Shown here piece after piece: positions 24,710 to 37,400 of a stretch of 64,000 nucleotides of DNA; the stretch's first letter is position 1; the number at the start of each line of letters is the position of its first letter. Origin of the DNA: Porites lobata (taxonomy: Eukaryota > Cnidaria > Anthozoa > Scleractinia > Poritidae); the NCBI GenBank assembly GCA_942486035.1, contig CALNXK010000134.1:1231001-1295000 (forward strand), in the 5' to 3' direction. Below the pieces are notes generated by a model, which saw only the letters and a program-made list of their open reading frames with translations, made no database searches and was not told the DNA's origin. The position numbers and the translations under genes were made by a program.

Positions 24710-24960
24710 AATTTCACTATAGGTTAGAGAGAAGGTCAAACTTAGCCGCTAATTAACGGCTAAATAATTCCTTTTTGTTTATAGAGGTTTAACTTAGCCG
24801 TTAATCAACGGCTTAATAATTCCAATATATACCTGAGGGAGGTCAAACTTAAAAATATTTCAAAATATTTTCAACATATATAGATAAAGGAGGTCAAACT
24901 TAGCCATATTCTTTAGGAGGTTCAACTTAGCCATTAAATAAAGGCTTATTATGTACGAAC
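24710..24960. repeat. Palindromic satellite, degenerate copies
   Basis: Units with TTAGCCGTTAAT...AACGGCTTAATAATTCC and GAGGTCAAACTTAGCC recur at intervals of about 60 bp. These are variants of the satellite seen at 26455-27960 and at 1-64. Confidence 0.75.
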
Positions 24961-26454
24961 TATAGGGATCGCGCGGGGGAGAGCCTGGGGAGGTTCAGTA
25001 ATTTGACATTTAATTCTAAACGGCCTCAAAAAGAGAACTACGAAATTTGCCCCTCCCTTCTTACCGGACCCAACATTAAAAGAAGTGCTCCGCGGTTGGT
25101 TCTTTAAGCCGTTAATTGATTCGGCCAAAATGGGCTGTTTATGCTAGGACGTTACTCTCGCTCACAGCCGTTTTTCTGTCTCTTCATTCAAAATGGCTGT
25201 GAGGGAAGATCAAACGATAAAGAACGTCAGAAGCCAATAAAACCAGGAGAAGGCCATGGGCAAACGACTTTTGTTGTGTGGTCTATTCGGTTTTTAGTAA
25301 GGGTGGTAGAGAAGGGGGGCTTTTGCCAGGAAAGAAAAGTTTCAATTTGGAAAGAAATGCGAAGCCAAATCATGGAATGACATGGAAATTATCCCTCCTC
25401 CCCGGGAATTTGTGGGGCGTTTGTTTGTTTGTTTTTTTTTTTCAGAACCACTGCAATTGCCCTACGGTAGAGGCTGGCGGCCGGGAATTCATACAAAGAC
25501 CTCACGATGGGGCTGAGATAAGTGTGCAAATGCCCGACCCCGGAATAACTCTAAAAACTGCATTTTATTGTCATCTGTGGTTGAGGCCTAAACTTCAGCA
25601 ATGTTATCGAATTTTATTTGAAGGAGATGTTTACCTTAAATGTATACTACTCGCGAGAAATGTTGTGTTTAAAATTGGATGAATCGACTTTTTCATATTA
25701 TGGAAGAAGGGGTGGGACAAGTAAAACTAGCAACTCAATACCCATAAGTACTTTATTAAGTAGTTCCAATAATTAAACCTGGTAGATATTACTGGTACAA
25801 AACATGCTCGGGACAGCCATTATGGAACTATCTGAGGAGATTGTTGGGGCTCCTGTTATTTTGATTTGGATTAGAGACCGCCAATCTTTCTGTAGTTGAA
25901 AGTTCGTCTTTCATAAAACTAATCTGATTATTTGACGAAACCGATTAATATATTCTATTAAGAGCAAGTCAAGTTCCTGTCAAGTCAAACTAAATTTTCT
26001 TTTACTTGACCTGATCAATTTAATTGTTAAACTATTAATTGGAAATTAATATTTACATAAAACTATTAACCTGAAACGTTTTTCAAAATTTTGTACGTGC
26101 TAAATGTTGCCTAACTGGCTAGTTCTTGTTAAAATAAAAAAAAAAAAACATTACAAATGTCTTTTGAATTTCTGCTTATTCCACGAATTAAGAAAACTCA
26201 GGACTTTATGATAACTTTCATTTTGGATGCCCAAACCGGTTAATACAGTTCATATTTTTGGTAAGAAAACATCGGCATACTATTGTAGTTTTGATCTTCT
26301 TCTTCTTAGTTTTGATCTTCTGTATGGATAAAAAAGATACATTTTAAATTCTACTCGAGGCACCCGCGGAAACAGAAGGGTAGATTCACTTGGCGCACAA
26401 ACCGCCCACTTCGATTTACTAGACTGGTGTACTCCAAATGAATCCATCCGAGAC
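24961..26454. other. No recognisable gene
   Basis: A short GC-rich start (GGGATCGCGCGGGGGAG) is followed by ordinary AT-rich DNA. Short open frames at 25141-25380 and 25278-25682 show no family features. A homopolymer A run lies near 26135. Confidence 0.6.
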
Positions 26455-27960
26455 AAACGGCTAAGTTTAGCAGTCTCTTTATATGTTTTGGAGGTATTTA
26501 GCCGAACGGCTAAAAACGCATGACACTTATATAGTGGGAAATGTTTGGCCGTTAAATAACGGCTAAGTTTAGCTATTTCCTTAAATATATCGGAAAAAAC
26601 GGCTAAAAATGCATGATACCTATATAGTGGGAAAAAGTTAGCCGTTATTTAACGGCTAAAAATGCATGATACTTATATAGTGAGAAATAGCCGTTAAATA
26701 ACGGCTAAAAATGCATGATACCTACATAGTGGGAAATATTTAGCCGTTAATTGCATGATACTTATATAATGGGAAATAGTTAGCCTTTAAATAACGGCTA
26801 AGTTTAGCTATTTCCTTATATGTATCGGAAATATTTAGCCGTTAATTAACGGCTAAAAATGCATGATACTTATATAGTGGGAAATAGTTAGCCGTTATTT
26901 AACGGCTAAGTTTAGCTGTATCCTTATATATATCGGAAATATTTAGCCGTTAATTAACGGCTAAAAATGCATGATACTTATATAGTGGGAAATAGTTAGC
27001 CGTTATTAAACGGCTAAGTTTAGCTGTATCCTTATATATACCGGAAATATTTAGCCGTTAATTAACGGCTAAAAATGCTTGATACTTATGTAGTGAGAAA
27101 TAGTTAGCCGTTATTTAACGGCTAAAAATGCATGATACCTATATAGTGGGAAACAGTTAGCCGTTATTTAACGGCTAAGTTTAGCTGTATCCCTTTATAT
27201 ATTGGAAATATTTAGCCGTTAATTAACGGCTAAAAATGCATGATACTTATATAGTGGGAAGTAGTTAGCCGTTAAATAACGGCTAAGTTTAGCTGTATCC
27301 TTATATATATCGGAAATATTTAGCCGTTAATTAACGGCTAAAAATGCATGATACTTATATAGTGTGAAGTAGTTAGCCATTAAATAACGGCTAAGTTTAG
27401 CTGTATCCTTATATTTATAGGAAATATTTAGCCGTTAATTAACGGCTAAAAAGGTATGACACTTATATAGTGGGAAATAGTTAGCCGTTAAATAACGGCT
27501 AAGTTTAGCTGTATTCTTATATGTATGTCAAATATTTAGCCGTTAATTAATGGCTAAAAATGCATGATACTTATATAGTGAGAAATAGTTAGCCGTTAAT
27601 TAACGGCTAAAAATGCATGATTCTTATATAATGGGAAATAGTTAGACGTTAAATAACGGCTAAGTTTAGCTGTCTTCATATATATATGGGAATTATTTAG
27701 CCGTTAATTAATGGCTAAATTTCTCGTTTGCATATATATATTAATGAAAATTTAGCCGTTAATTAATGGCTAAATTTTTCGTTTGTATAAATAGTTAATG
27801 AAATTTCTCTTATAAATAGTTAATGAAAATTTAGCCGTTAATTAATGGCTAAATTTTTGTTTAGTAAAGAGTAAAATTTAGCCGTTAATTAATGGCTAAA
27901 TTTTTCTTTAATAATAATACAAAGTGACTTAACGGCTAAATTTTTCTTATAACTACAGTG
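26455..27960. repeat. Satellite array of AGCCGTTAATTAACGGCT palindromes
   Basis: About a dozen units of roughly 105-110 bp alternate two palindromes, AGCCGTTAATTAACGGCT and AGCCGTTATTTAACGGCT or similar. The spacers are AAAATGCATGATACTTATAT and AAGTTTAGCTGTATCCTTAT. From about 27680 a shorter variant with TTAATGGCTAAATTTTTCG takes over. The perfect 18-bp dyad in each unit could form hairpins or bind a dimeric protein. The Polinton inserted into a unit of this family. Confidence 0.92.
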
Positions 27961-28718
27961 TGAATTTATTGCAAATTTTGCCATTGTCTAAACACCGGTA
28001 GTGGGAAGCGCTTTACACAAGGGAAACCTGCTTAAAGACATCGAAGACTGTTGGCATGTACACAACAGATGTTCAGTCTTGAAAGATCTTCACTTCAATT
28101 AAAACTCTGTTGCCTTCGCATAGATCTCTAAGATCTTTAAAACTCCCTCCGCAGCTGATGTTTTGATTCTCGAATTACAGCGGTCTGTCGATTTTGCGTT
28201 TCCGGTCTCATTCACTTCCGTAACCGAGAGATGCGGTTCACAACGAACTAAGTCACGTGGTACAAGTATCCTCCCTTAATCTTTTTTTTACTCGCCACTT
28301 CGCGCTTCGGTCGCCCTTCGGGCGACGGTCTTCCGTCACCCTTCGGACGACCAGCTGTGCACCAACGAGAATATAGCTTGCGGTTATTGATTTTCAAAAT
28401 GGCGAACAACAAAGTCGATCTGGATCAGGTAAAAAGCAAAGAAATCCTTTACAGTAGATTCATAAAGATCCCATTGGGCTAGTTAATCATGCTAAGCGAC
28501 AAGTATAAACATTTTTCGAGGTGAGACTTTAAATAATTAATTTGTTTATTCACACGCAACTCCTCTGGACCCTGTGCGGTAGATTGAAATCATAATTCAA
28601 CTTTTTCACTTGCTGTCGGTGACTCTGAGGAATTATGACGAACCCCTGGGGAGGACGACTCTGCATATGAAAGACAAGGGGATGCTCGTCGGAAATTTTG
28701 AATTAAACCCCTACAAGA
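27961..28718. other. No assigned gene; possible isolated first exon near 28400
   Basis: A GC-richer stretch near 28290-28370 has a GTCGCCCTTCGGGCGAC hairpin. AAAATGGCGAACAAC at 28398-28412 runs ten codons to a GGTAAAAAG that could be a donor site. I cannot link this to any downstream exon. Confidence 0.35.
28713..28718. repeat. Target duplication ACAAGA, left copy
   Basis: ACAAGA is repeated exactly at 29800-29805 on the other side of the TIR element. Confidence 0.8.
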
Positions 28719-29799
28719 CCCGGCATAGTAAATCGAAAATCGAACTCAATCGAACTCAATCGAGCTCAATCCGCGGATTGAGTTCGATTGAGTTCGGCAA
28801 TCGAACGAAATCGAACACCACACTTTCAGTTCCGAACAAATCGAACTCAATCGAACTCAATCCGTCTGATTGTGTTCGATTGAGTTCGGAAACCGAACTC
28901 AATCGAACACAATTAGATGGATTTCGTTCGATTGGCTCTGGTGAACCTATACAGAGCAAGCCCAAAGCAAGCCCGTCAAAGCAAGTTTTTCGTGCGTTTT
29001 TTTTACTATTTATTCAATAACACAAACCCCATTCATAAACTGTCCACGGCAGTTAAGAGAACAGAACAGAACAAAACAAAGCTATCATTATTCCCGCGGG
29101 CGTATTTCGAAATTGTCGTACCCTTTCCTTTTTTAGCTAACTTTAATACAATAGCGGCAAGACAACTCGACGGATTACTTTTATGCAAAAATACAAGCAA
29201 ATTACTAACCGCGACACGGGCTACGGCATAAAGTATAGATGGATGATTATGAAAAATATCTTACTAACGATATACATGATTCTCTCAAATTCATCTTGGA
29301 CAATTAACAGTGAACAAGAGAGTAAGAGGTGAACGAGCGTCAGTATATTGGACGTAATTGTCCGCGCTCGTTTGCATTTCGGAAGGCACGGCCTTTCTCG
29401 CCTATTCTCTTTAAAACCCCGAAAACTTCGCCGTCCTTGACGTCAAAGCCGCATTCCTTGTAGCCTTTGACTATACATTTGAAGCTTACGATCCACAACG
29501 CATCTGAAGCCATTTCTGCGGAATTTCTTCGTTTACGAAAAACACGTGCGCTACACTCAGGGCTGAAGTAACTCGAGCTTCTAAGATCTGGTAATGGATT
29601 TTCAACGTCTGTTTTACATAAATCACGAGTTCGAAAATCGAACGTTCGATTGGGTTCGATTGATTTTTTTTCTTTTCGGTGAGTTCGATTTCGTTCGATT
29701 GCCGAACTCAATCCAACTCAATCCACGGATTGAGTTCGATTGAGTTCGATTGAGTTCGATTGAAATTTAGTTCGATTGGGTTCGATTTACTATGCCGGG
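28719..29799. mobile_element. Non-autonomous TIR element, 1,081 bp, TSD ACAAGA
   Basis: Both ends read CCCGGCATAGTAAATCGAA inward and are flanked by a perfect 6-bp duplication. Just inside each end lies a cluster of TCGAACTCAA units in both orientations (28735-28925 and 29640-29785), so each end is itself partly palindromic. The interior has no transposase. An open frame on the minus strand (29340-29711) has GEVFGVLKRIGEKGRAF but no family I can name. The superfamily is not clear; 6-bp duplications are uncommon among cut-and-paste elements. Confidence 0.85.
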
Positions 29800-29805
29800 A
29801 CAAGA
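29800..29805. repeat. Target duplication ACAAGA, right copy
   Basis: Matches 28713-28718. Confidence 0.8.
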
Positions 29806-31273
29806 GATCGATTCGGGCGTAGCCCAAGCTTTTTTGACCCCTGAGAGACTATGTTACTGAAAACTCAGACAATACACGTATTTTAATATTTTTTCACATA
29901 CAACCCTAAACAAGACCTTCACGGCTAAATATTATACCGTTTTGCCCAGAACACCGTAAATGAGACCGAAATTTACACCCCTGCCTAAGCAAGACGACGA
30001 GCATCCCAGCCCCTTTTATATGCGGAGCGCCCCCCCGAGTGACGAACGCACGCGCTCTATTCGCCTCCTCACTTCTTATCTTATCTACAAACAAGCGAGA
30101 CTCAACGCTACTTAGAGCGTTCTTGTTTTAATGATATTTCAACATATATCCTTATCAAGTTATATTTTTTATAACATTGTCTAATACACTTTTTACTTTT
30201 TTTTTTAAACATGTAGTGAATTATCAGTATCAGTGAGTAAAAGTTGTTTCAGTGATAAATCTTGAAAAAAAATTGCATAAAACCCACATGTTGCACGCTA
30301 TTGAGGGTGAAATAGACAGATTTGCACTTACCTACACCGACGAGTTATCATTTGAGACCAGCTAAAAGTTCACGATAGCTCGCTCTCTATAAAGATCGTC
30401 AATGTATAGTGCCTTTCGAAATATACAGAATATACTAAAAGACAGAATTTACACAATATTTAAAAAAAAAACACGGAATATAAATTCTAAAACGCAGAAT
30501 AAGAAAAAAATCGTTTAAAAAGGATATACATGTGTACAGTCGACTCTCATAATTCGAACCCTTGCTACTGATTCGAACCTCGTTCTAACTCGAAGTAATA
30601 CTAAGTTTTTTTTTCTCTTCGGGGAGATCATTTCTGTATAATTTTACCCTCAATAACCCGAACCATGTTTTAAGCGCGTGACCAGTAAAAAAATAGACTT
30701 ACTGTTAGTAATGATTCGATTTGGGGCCCAGGGCGCTTATTTAATATGGTGCCTCAAGGGAGGACGCATATTCGGGACAGGACGCTTTTTTCTTTTTTGA
30801 GAAACAACCGAAAGTTAAAAAAAACTTTAATATTTATTTACAGTAAACTTTCACCACGGACATTTTATCGACCCGACTAACTGCCCCTGGGTCTCCGATC
30901 CGAGGATGCGATGACACAAAACGCGCTAAAAAGATGTTTTTGTCTCGTAACATATGACCTCATTGGCTTACTTCCCATCAAATACCGGAGCCGTTTATGA
31001 GGAAACGTTTAATTTGATGTGAACATTAAAATAGCTCAAACAACGCAAAATGGTTGAAATTTTATGGTCGGAAAGTAGTCCAAGTCTACTGAAGAAACGG
31101 CAAACTTCGGCGATTATCGGGGAGATTTCAAACTCTAATCTGGAGACCGGGAAAAACGGTCCAAAATCTGGAGTCTCCCGGGAGAGTTAACAGCACTGAA
31201 CTGGGAACTGAGGAGACCTCTTCGGTCTTTTTGCCGGTCAAAACATAATGAAGTTACGTGCGCTGCAGTCCAG
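29806..31273. other. Intergenic, no recognisable gene
   Basis: Ordinary AT-rich sequence upstream of the DPYD first exon, with A and T homopolymers. I see no open frame or element with support. Confidence 0.6.
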
Positions 31274-31400
31274 GGCCCGGTTGTTCAAACGTTAGATAGC
31301 GCTATCCAGCGGATAAGTATTTGGGAAACCAATTGCACTATTCACTTGATAGAGATTTATCCAGCGGATAGCGCTATCCACCTTTTGAACAACTGGGGCC
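31274..31400. mobile_element. Short fold-back MITE, about 127 bp
   Basis: The ends are GGCCCGGTTGTTCAAAC and, inverted, GGCCCCAGTTGTTCAAAAG. Inside, both arms carry GGATAGCGCTATCC-type palindromes. It lies about 80 bp upstream of the DPYD start codon, so it could sit in the promoter. I associate this type with coral genomes. Confidence 0.75.
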
Positions 31401-31479
31401 AGACGGGTAGTGTCACGTGGTCTAAATTGCACAATCAGAGGTGTGCGTAAGTGAAGTCTTCCAAGTACATGGTGCCATA

Positions 31480-34400
31480 ATGGCTTTGTCTAAGCACTCC
31501 GCGGATATCGAGGTAAGTTGTAATCAGCCTTTGACAAACGTTAAATGAAAAAACATTGTTAATCTTCGGAATATCCACATGCAAATGGTCGCCAAGGGGT
31601 CTAAACCTTAGTGGAAATCAAAAGGTAGGTTAAGCAAGAGGGAAGTCATTCGACCTTGTAGTCTGTCGAGCGGTCGATTGTAGGTACGTTTGCAAAAACG
31701 TCTTCACTGTAGAGGTGGTTTATTCAAATGGCAGCGAAAGAAACTGATCAACAACTAAGTATTCGATGGAGGCTCGTTACAGCCTTCACGAAGGCCTCAT
31801 CAACTTGTTCGCTTGGTCTTTTGCAGTAAAAGACCAATAAACAACCAAAAAAGCATCACGGAAAGCACTGTAAGCAACTTATGTTGTCTTAACTTCGGTA
31901 AAACGGAACGCAACTTCTGTTTATTGATGCATCATATAATTATATAACCCCTCATATCAGAATCGCCGCCGCACGTGTTGTTCATTAAACTTAAGCTGAA
32001 ACCATACATGTAAACTTTATATATTTGACTCTATTAGACAGTGTAAATTGTGTTTCTTATAGCGCAAGAAAACTTAAGCTTAGGTGCTTTTGAGTTTTTC
32101 TGTGAAAAATTCACAAACCTCAGGTCCATGTATAAGTTTACACGTGCGAGATTTTTATTGTTTTTGTTAAAAGTGTTCTCATTGTTTAATAGTCATCATA
32201 ATGACTCACTGATGTGTGTGTTATATGCAGTACTACGCATCATAGCCCGCGTTCGATATAATTATTAAATTAATGACTCGGAGGCGTTCTGGTCATTTTT
32301 CTATATTTGTTTTTTTTTTTGTGTGTGTTTAAGTCTCTTCTGGGAATTGCGAGACAATGGAGTTGTGAAAATTTTCGATTTTGACCCTAAAGGCTCAAAG
32401 TCATGTTAACATTTTAATCCATTGAACATGGGCTATTAAATCACAGTTTTGATACCTATTCACTGTAATTAAATAATTTTTTCAGATTTAGTAAGATACC
32501 TAGTTTATTAAAGAGGTATCACTATTTTTAGTTCAATTAACAGTTAACTAAAAGATTATAGTCATGGATATAATATTTATATTCATAGTATATGATATGC
32601 GGGTCATTGAATGGTCAAGACGGTATTGGCTAAAGTTCCTGAGGCAGAACGTGCAAAAACTGTTTGAGGAAATGTGCTTGGTCAATGGAGGATTTACTAC
32701 ATTGCCCGCTTTGTTTTTTGTCATTGCCTTAACTGAACGTTTTGAGTGTGAAATTTTTTTCTTGTGTGAGCAAAGCATGCAATCCTAAACATGAAAGGTC
32801 TACAAGACTTAATCTACTTTAACGGCATCTAATGGTGCCTTCAAATATTAAAGTTCCTGCATAGTTTAGGGAAGTGCTTACTTGTTCTTCCCTTCATATC
32901 TTTATAAGTACTTGCATGGTTACAAAGTAGTTGATCACTCCAAATTTTGTAATTCCTTCTCTGTGGTTTTTTTTGGTACGGAAATAAACTAATATCTCCT
33001 TAGTTTTGAACTCATGAATTTAACTGTCAGCTACATACAGGTGAAAGCAAACAAAGATAATTCTTTCCCATGTTGTCTACATGTCTGTCTGTATGCAAAT
33101 GAGGATAACAATATTATATTCTTTTTTCTCATGTCTTCTACGTGTCTGTATGTAGCCTTTCTGCTTGAAAGAAGAATTGTTATATTAGCTGTTCATGGTC
33201 AATTTCCTCTAATTACAATGCATTCTTTAGTAAATGGTTGGAACCCAAGAGTATCAGTGTAGTTCAGTACCCAGTGTAGTTCATATAGTTTGATTGTCCT
33301 GGTGAGGGTTGTTTTGAAAAAAAGCTCTTGTCTACTACGTGCACTCAATTAAATATTAACAATATGCTTACCAAGTGCTTGCTGCCCATGGAGAAAATTT
33401 GATCACTAGCTTTTCATGCATGCAGAACAAAAAGCAATGCATTTGATACCCATTCAAGAGTGATCAGCATCAATTAATTTTGTCCTAGAAAAGTCAATGG
33501 CAATGTATACAAGAGAATTAATAAAAGTGGTCACTGATTCTTTAAGGAAAAGTGTAGAGATCAGTCTTTGGAAGTGCCTGCTCCCTAGTGAGCACCCTGT
33601 GACTAATATGTGATTTTTATATACTTCCGCTTAAAGTTCCATTTTTGTTGTAGCTGCCCCTCTTAGTTGCGGTAAGTTTTGTGCAATTTCTTTACCAAAG
33701 AGATTTGTAGTAAGGAATGTCCCCAACAGGTTTCCATAGCCTATAGCAAGTTTCAACTTTACAGCTGATTTATAGATTATAAAAGTTTTCAGTATTCAAA
33801 GCAATACAAAATGGCTCATCCAGCTTTAGTCTTAAAGTCAAATCTCCCTGGCACTTAGATATCAACTACATCATTTTAACCATATGCTGTAGGTCTGAAT
33901 CAGGTGATGGTGTCAATATTATTTTATTAGTACCTCGAGGGTTGCTAGTGATAGGTGTATCGTGAATTCCACTCATGGCTGGTGGGTTTCGATCATTAGC
34001 GGAGGGCGAAACTGTTCCCTTGAAGCAGTCCATTGTGGTTCCAGTCGTTTTATTGTTTTGTTTTATTATCATTTTGCCAAAAAACACAAAATATACATAT
34101 TAAATTTAAAAAAAAAGATGAGTCAAGGGAGCCCAAGGAAGCCAATAAGGCTTGTGTATAGGAACACCTTTTAAAATTATGTCATCTAATTAATAATAAG
34201 AATTATTATTATTACAATACTGACATCGGCAATTTAACTCTAAGTACACAAAATTTGTTTGGAACATAGAAAATAGTCATTAAATAGGATAAAAAGAGAA
34301 AAGGCTGAATGTGTAAATGCAAAAACGAGAAAGAAATTAAAGGTGAGAAAAAATAATGCAAGAATAAATGAGAAAAAAAAAAGCGGAAGAAGCAAAGAAC

Positions 34401-37400
34401 TACACACAAGCATTATGAGAGCTAAAGTGTGCTTATACCAAGAAAAAATGACTTAAGTTTAGAATTAAACAAAGCATTACTAGAGGCATTCTGAATTTCA
34501 GGGCGAAGGGAATTGAATATTTTGGGCCCTTGAAAACGAAGTGAAAATTTCCTTACATTTGTCCTTCAGTAGGGCAAACGGAAGAAATTCTTACTTCTAG
34601 TGTTATATGAATGTACGTGTACATCACAGTTAAGCAAAAACATGTCATTGAAACTGTTATGAAGAAGGCTGTTTTTATAACGGTACATAACCTTATGTGT
34701 TTGGAGTTTGATAATATCTTCAAATTTTAGAATTCGTAAGCTTATAAATATAGGATTGGCATGAGCATCAAAAGAATTCCTGGAAACTATTCTAATAACC
34801 CGTTTCTAAAGATTAATCAAATGTTTAAGATTTGACTGATAAGTTGAGCCCCTACCCCTTGCATAGTAATGTAAATAAGAATAAACTGAACTATAATAGA
34901 GAGCACATAAGGAGGTCTTATTAAGGCAGAAACTTGATTTGTAAATAATGCCCACTGATTTTGAGACGTTCATTGCTAGGTGTGTTTTCTGACCATGTAG
35001 GCATCGATCCATGCTGTCCGTGTTGATGTTTCTAAGGTGTTCTGTGAATTTCAATAGCCTCTTTAACCATATGAGAGCACCAGTGAGGGTGTCAGTCAAT
35101 GAACCTAACCTTGACTATGTAGCTCCCGAAGCAGATAATGTCCGGTGCTATTGGCGTGTTCAGAGATGGCCGAGGTTTGAGTTTGTGAAAGCCATATAAC
35201 CCTGTTATACTCCTTGATCCATTTATGGTCTACATGTACATAACGTACAGTGTGTGTTACAGGTTAAATCTGAGTTTAGGTTAATTTGTTTTAACCTTAC
35301 CATTGATATTCAATTCTGGTTGTCTTTTAGGACCAGGAGACAAAAAAGAAACTGAGAATCAACCTTGGTTAAAAAATTTTAAACTGAAGTCAAATTTGAC
35401 CTGTAACATACATGTGCATGCTTCTTCTCGTTTTGCCAATGTATCCATTTTACTTTATAACTGTTCAGTTTTGTTTTTGGCATTTGATGGCCCTGCAGGT
35501 GTATAACCAAGTTGATATCTCATGTATTGATAATGACTTAATTGTTTAGCATACAATCATACCAGTTTATTATCAACCAAATAACATTTTTCCTTTTTTT
35601 ATTTTAGAACCTTCTTACTCTAAACCCTAAAACAAAACCACATGCTAGCTTGGTTTCCACATCAACCACCAAGTCCAATAGAAAACACTGGAAGAGGAAC
35701 CACGAGAAAGGCTGTTCTGTAAGTTTGTTTAAATATTGAGCAACTTAATGGTTTGATAATTTTTGTTTTACTTTCTTCCTTTGGAAAAAAATTGATTTTC
35801 ACAAGCATTCCATTATCAACAGCAGAAACAAGAAACAAGGTGCAATTTCATAAAAAGGGATGAAGGCTACCCTATTCTGGATTGAAAAGAAAGTAAATTC
35901 TTAAAAGGGTTAAATTAATAACTTGCAATAAATATTATAATACATCAAAATGGAAGGTATTGATGTCAACTGAGTATTTTTTTCTCCTTTTTCACAAGTG
36001 TGGTTTTTTTTCTATAATCATTCATTTTTAACAACTAATGAGACAGACTTTGGCAGTCAAATTTTAATTAAGTACAATCAAGTTCTTCTATACAAACACT
36101 GTATGCTAGACAGAGTCAAATTTTGACATTACAGACCTAGCATCTTTATAAACATGTCAAAATACATGTATGTAATTAATGCTTTGAACAACTATATGCT
36201 GGTGTACTAGATAGAAGTGCTGGCAGTAATCATGCTCCAACTGTCTATTTAACTCTCAGCAATGCTGAAGCCTGCAGCAGTTGACATGTATATTGATTGT
36301 GTTATAGAGTTGTGAAAGTCTTACCAATAACTTTGATGATGTAAAGCACACAACACTGAGTGAAAGAGCAGCTCTGCGAGAGGCTGCAAGGTAAATAGGG
36401 CAAATATATTTGGTAAATATTTTTTCACACAACCATACATTACTCTGATTTGTAGTTTTATGCATTTATCATAAAGTTTTGATATGAACCCCCTCTGAAA
36501 CCTCTACCCTATAAAGTACATATTATGGCTTTTTATTGACACATACAAATACATACATGTAATATTTAAGTCAATGATTAAAATTTAAAATCTAAAACAT
36601 GTTAGCCAAATGATTTTTGTTACTCCATTTTTTTTTCTGTGTCACTGGCCAGCATTTTGTTTTGGAAGTTACAGTTCAACTATAGATAATATACAGAACT
36701 GTTAGTAAGTCTAAGGTTTAAACTAAACAACTTAACATGAATAAATTCATAGCCTGAAAAAACAGTCAACATTTCATGACACCACCACTGGTTTAATTTC
36801 TGGGTGATGGAAATGACATATGAGGAACAACTGCAAAAAATCTATACTGATGACGTATCACTACCCATATCTGGGTAATATTAACCAATGATGGTCCAAT
36901 GGGATTACGTTATTAATAATTAAACAGTATCGTTGAGAATTTGAGAAAACTCCCAAAGCATGCTTTTAAGAAACAAATACACAATCTGTCATTACAACTA
37001 CTCGGTCTTCAAAGACTGGAGAGTTATTCTGATATAGACAACCTTATTAATGAATTTAAAAAAAGGATCATTTTATCTAGTTTATTGTAACTTTTATTTA
37101 TATATCTATTTACATATAATATTCACTTGTATTATTATTCTAGTTGCCTGTTTTCCTTGATGTTGTAAATCTCTTTTATTTTCCTTGTAAAGTGTCTTAA
37201 AATGTATCAGGTCACATAAAGTAGTGTCCCCACACTGCCTACCTCAAATAGCTTTTTCATAATGTAGGTAGTGCACATATGTTGTATGTATTTAATTTCA
37301 TTGCTGTTAATACAGTTGTTGTTGTTGTTATTGTATAAATTGATTTTTTCCCAAGTGTTACTTAGTCTATAAAAAATTATTTTTGTAACCAACATCGCAG

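Noticed and set aside
26455..27960. CRISPR array
   Set aside because: The repeats are palindromic satellites with conserved spacers in animal DNA, without cas genes.
28398..28440. Ten-codon first exon with donor site
   Set aside because: No matching downstream exon could be found, and DPYD has its own start at 31480.
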